Shown one piece after another: positions 4,834-6,699 of a stretch of DNA of 6,699 bases. Made by a program: the position numbers and the translations under genes. The DNA is from Hyphomicrobiales bacterium. GTDB lineage: Bacteria; Pseudomonadota; Alphaproteobacteria; Rhizobiales; Aestuariivirgaceae. The notes under the pieces are model-generated. The model saw only the letters and a list, made by a program, of their open reading frames with translations. It made no database searches and was not told the origin of the DNA. The stretch is taken from positions 1 to 6,699 of the forward strand of contig JALWJW010000085.1 of assembly GCA_026996935.1 (NCBI GenBank). Direction: 5' to 3'. Each line of letters starts with the position of its first letter. The first letter of the stretch is position 1.

Positions 4834-6699
4834 TTGACTAAGCCAACTTCACTTGAAACGCTTTTTAAACGCAAGCAAATCACCATTATCGCTGGTGTGC
4901 TTATTGTCGGCATTTCAATCATCATTGGCCTATTATCAACCTTTGCCCAATATATGGATGACAAACGATTGCTTTTGCTTGCCCAATCGATCGAAAGCCA
5001 GGCCCTTATCGCCAAAAGCCCAACGCATTTGCAACATGCTTTAAACAAACTGATTTACGCCAATCGGGCAAAGGGAATCTATATCTTTTCAAAATCGGGA
5101 AAAGTTATTGCATCCAGTAGTACAATATCCACTACATCGCCTCATCGCTGGTTAATCAGCAATAAAGCCACTCGCAAAGTAATAGAAAAACAAACTCAAC
5201 TTGGACTGTTTGGTGCTGAATTACATACAAAATATGGCCATAAAATTACAATTTTTCCTCTTTCGCCTGCGTTGGAAAAGGGTTTCAACAACAACATCTA
5301 TATTGAAGAAAAGTGGCCCGCACCTGAGTGGCATAAACTGGCAGAAATCCCACAATTGAACCCGAGTCTGATGGCAAAAAGACTGCGAGACAGAATTTTC
5401 AATAAATCAACAAGCCAGTTCAAACTCGCCTCACCATTATATAGCGGTGTCATTGTTATTGAGAGCAGCAACGACTGGATTTCAAAACTACTGTTTCGTT
5501 CCGCATTACTTTTTGGATTGTTGATGATTATTGGTATTTTCATCGTCAATTACTCTCTAAGTCGGGCAATAAAACGCTACATACTGGATAACATCAAACC
5601 TTTCAGCAAAGTTATAAATGCCAGAAAAAATGGCGATACTGAAGCCAGAATCAAATTATCCAATGTTAAAGAATTTGATGAACTTGCCAATCAATGGAAC
5701 TCGCTCCTGGACTATCGTCAAACCGCACAAAGCCAAAATCTGGTTCTCTCGAGCCTACTGGAACACGTACCCGTTGGTATTGAGGTTTCTGATGCACAAT
5801 CGCGTATTGAATATGCCAATCCCGCATTTTTGAAAATGACAGGCCTATCACTCATCAATGTCATTGGCCAGAAAATCGATAATGTTCTTAAAGTCGCCAA
5901 ACCTAACACATCGATTATTGGTGATGCTCTTGTAGCTCTTTCAAATGGTGAGAGCTGGTCAGGCGAAATTTCCACAATTCGCCCGGATGAAACTGAAATG
6001 CATTGTTTTATCACCGTTGTTCCCGTTTTTGGTGAAAACAGTGCAATAGACAGAATTATCACTCTTTATCACGACATTACCGAAATTAAAGCCAATGAGA
6101 ACGAATTGGTTTCAGCCAAAGTATCTGCCGAACTGGCCGCCAAATCCAAATCCGAATTCATTGCCAATATGAGCCATGAGCTACGCACACCACTCAATGC
6201 CATCATTGGCTTTTCCGAAATGATGGCGGCTGAGAAAATGGGGCCATTGGGCAATAAGGATTATATAGAATTTTCAAAACTCATCGAGAATTCTTCCCGA
6301 TCTCTATTATCGACCATTAACACAATTCTTGAACTATCCCGTCTTGATGCCGATGTTCAAAAAATAGACAAACAAACAATATCACCATCCAGAGTAATAG
6401 ACAAAGTCATCAACACAAAAGTTGACAGAGCCCACGCTCTTGGAGTTGAAATAAGTCGCGATTTAAACTATTCAGGCTTGATACACACCGATGAACGCTT
6501 ATTACGCCAATCGCTTTCATATTTGCTGTGCAATGCTATTCGCTATAATAAAGAAACTGGAGGCAACGTGATTGTCTCCACCTCATTGAATGAAAACAAT
6601 CAATTTATCATTTGTGTCAAAGATGACGGTATCGGCATTTCACAAGATGACCTGCAACACATCATGTCTCCGTTCCATCGCGTTGACAATGGGTTTGAC
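4834..6699 (+). CDS. Membrane sensor histidine kinase with HAMP-like and PAS domains, PleC/DivJ/PdhS-type core, 3' end outside window
   Basis: The frame runs from a stop at 4795-4797 to the window edge, giving 622 residues from the proposed TTG start at 4834. Order: transmembrane helix 1 (16-38), an extracytoplasmic region of about 180 residues without a recognised fold, transmembrane helix 2 (219-239), a HAMP-like linker (240-292), a PAS domain (about 303-418; LEHVPVGIEVSDAQSRIEYAN, closing with YHDITEIK), a coiled stretch, then the dimerisation domain MSHELRTPLNAIIGFSEMM with phospho-acceptor His448. The ATPase domain shows the N box (LLCNAIRYN, Asn567), the G1 box (DDGIGIS, 597-603) and the start of the F box (PFHRV, Phe614). 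The G2 box lies beyond the edge. The sequence GFSEMM followed by GPLGNKDY (470-477) is typical of alphaproteobacterial PleC/DivJ/PdhS-type kinases, which act on DivK-like regulators; that partner is an inference. The first in-frame ATG (4954) would remove helix 1. Confidence 0.9.
   Translation, partial: MTKPTSLETLFKRKQITIIAGVLIVGISIIIGLLSTFAQYMDDKRLLLLAQSIESQALIAKSPTHLQHALNKLIYANRAKGIYIFSKSGKVIASSSTISTTSPHRWLISNKATRKVIEKQTQLGLFGAELHTKYGHKITIFPLSPALEKGFNNNIYIEEKWPAPEWHKLAEIPQLNPSLMAKRLRDRIFNKSTSQFKLASPLYSGVIVIESSNDWISKLLFRSALLFGLLMIIGIFIVNYSLSRAIKRYILDNIKPFSKVINARKNGDTEARIKLSNVKEFDELANQWNSLLDYRQTAQSQNLVLSSLLEHVPVGIEVSDAQSRIEYANPAFLKMTGLSLINVIGQKIDNVLKVAKPNTSIIGDALVALSNGESWSGEISTIRPDETEMHCFITVVPVFGENSAIDRIITLYHDITEIKANENELVSAKVSAELAAKSKSEFIANMSHELRTPLNAIIGFSEMMAAEKMGPLGNKDYIEFSKLIENSSRSLLSTINTILELSRLDADVQKIDKQTISPSRVIDKVINTKVDRAHALGVEISRDLNYSGLIHTDERLLRQSLSYLLCNAIRYNKETGGNVIVSTSLNENNQFIICVKDDGIGISQDDLQHIMSPFHRVDNGFD

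Overview
The window looks like chromosomal DNA from a fairly AT-rich alphaproteobacterium, probably in or near the Hyphomicrobiales (marine relatives of the rhizobia). This rests on three things: the PleC/DivJ/PdhS-type histidine kinase core, the alphaproteobacterial style of the subgroup 1-beta aspartate aminotransferase, and the overall look of the other proteins. It is an inference from memory of these families, not the result of a search. No mobile element, CRISPR array, tRNA or rRNA was seen.

Layout: (1) Positions 2-577 (+) are the C-terminal part of a TMEM43-family membrane protein, cut by the left edge and closed by a strong hairpin terminator at about 609-650. (2) Positions 641-1050 are about 400 bases of AT-rich DNA without a gene. 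Its distal part has a candidate promoter and a cluster of short palindromes that may serve the next gene. (3) Positions 1051-2103 (+) encode a 350-residue exported, low-complexity Gly/Asn/aromatic repeat protein. It is a monocistronic unit with its own strong Shine-Dalgarno sequence and a strong terminator. (4) A convergent gene, 2245-3447 (-), encodes a PLP-dependent aspartate (possibly also prephenate) aminotransferase with its own terminator. (5) Divergent from it, 3570-4727 (+) encodes a group A flavin monooxygenase starting at GTG. (6) From about 4834 to the right edge (+) lies a membrane sensor histidine kinase, cut within its ATPase domain, with no ATG or GTG before its first membrane segment.

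The housekeeping part (aminotransferase, flavoenzyme, kinase) is ordinary in type. Two details stand out: Gln12 of the aminotransferase, a residue linked to prephenate transamination, and the apparent TTG start of the kinase. The most unusual element is the repeat protein. Two Gly/Asn/aromatic arms, each with two NFGFNFSGN motifs exactly 48 residues apart, flank a linker of four 14-residue Ala/Pro/Lys repeats. The mature protein has no Cys or Glu and only one Asp. It looks like a self-assembling extracytoplasmic structural protein, distantly reminiscent of sulfur globule envelope proteins. No neighbour reveals its role, so its function is unknown.
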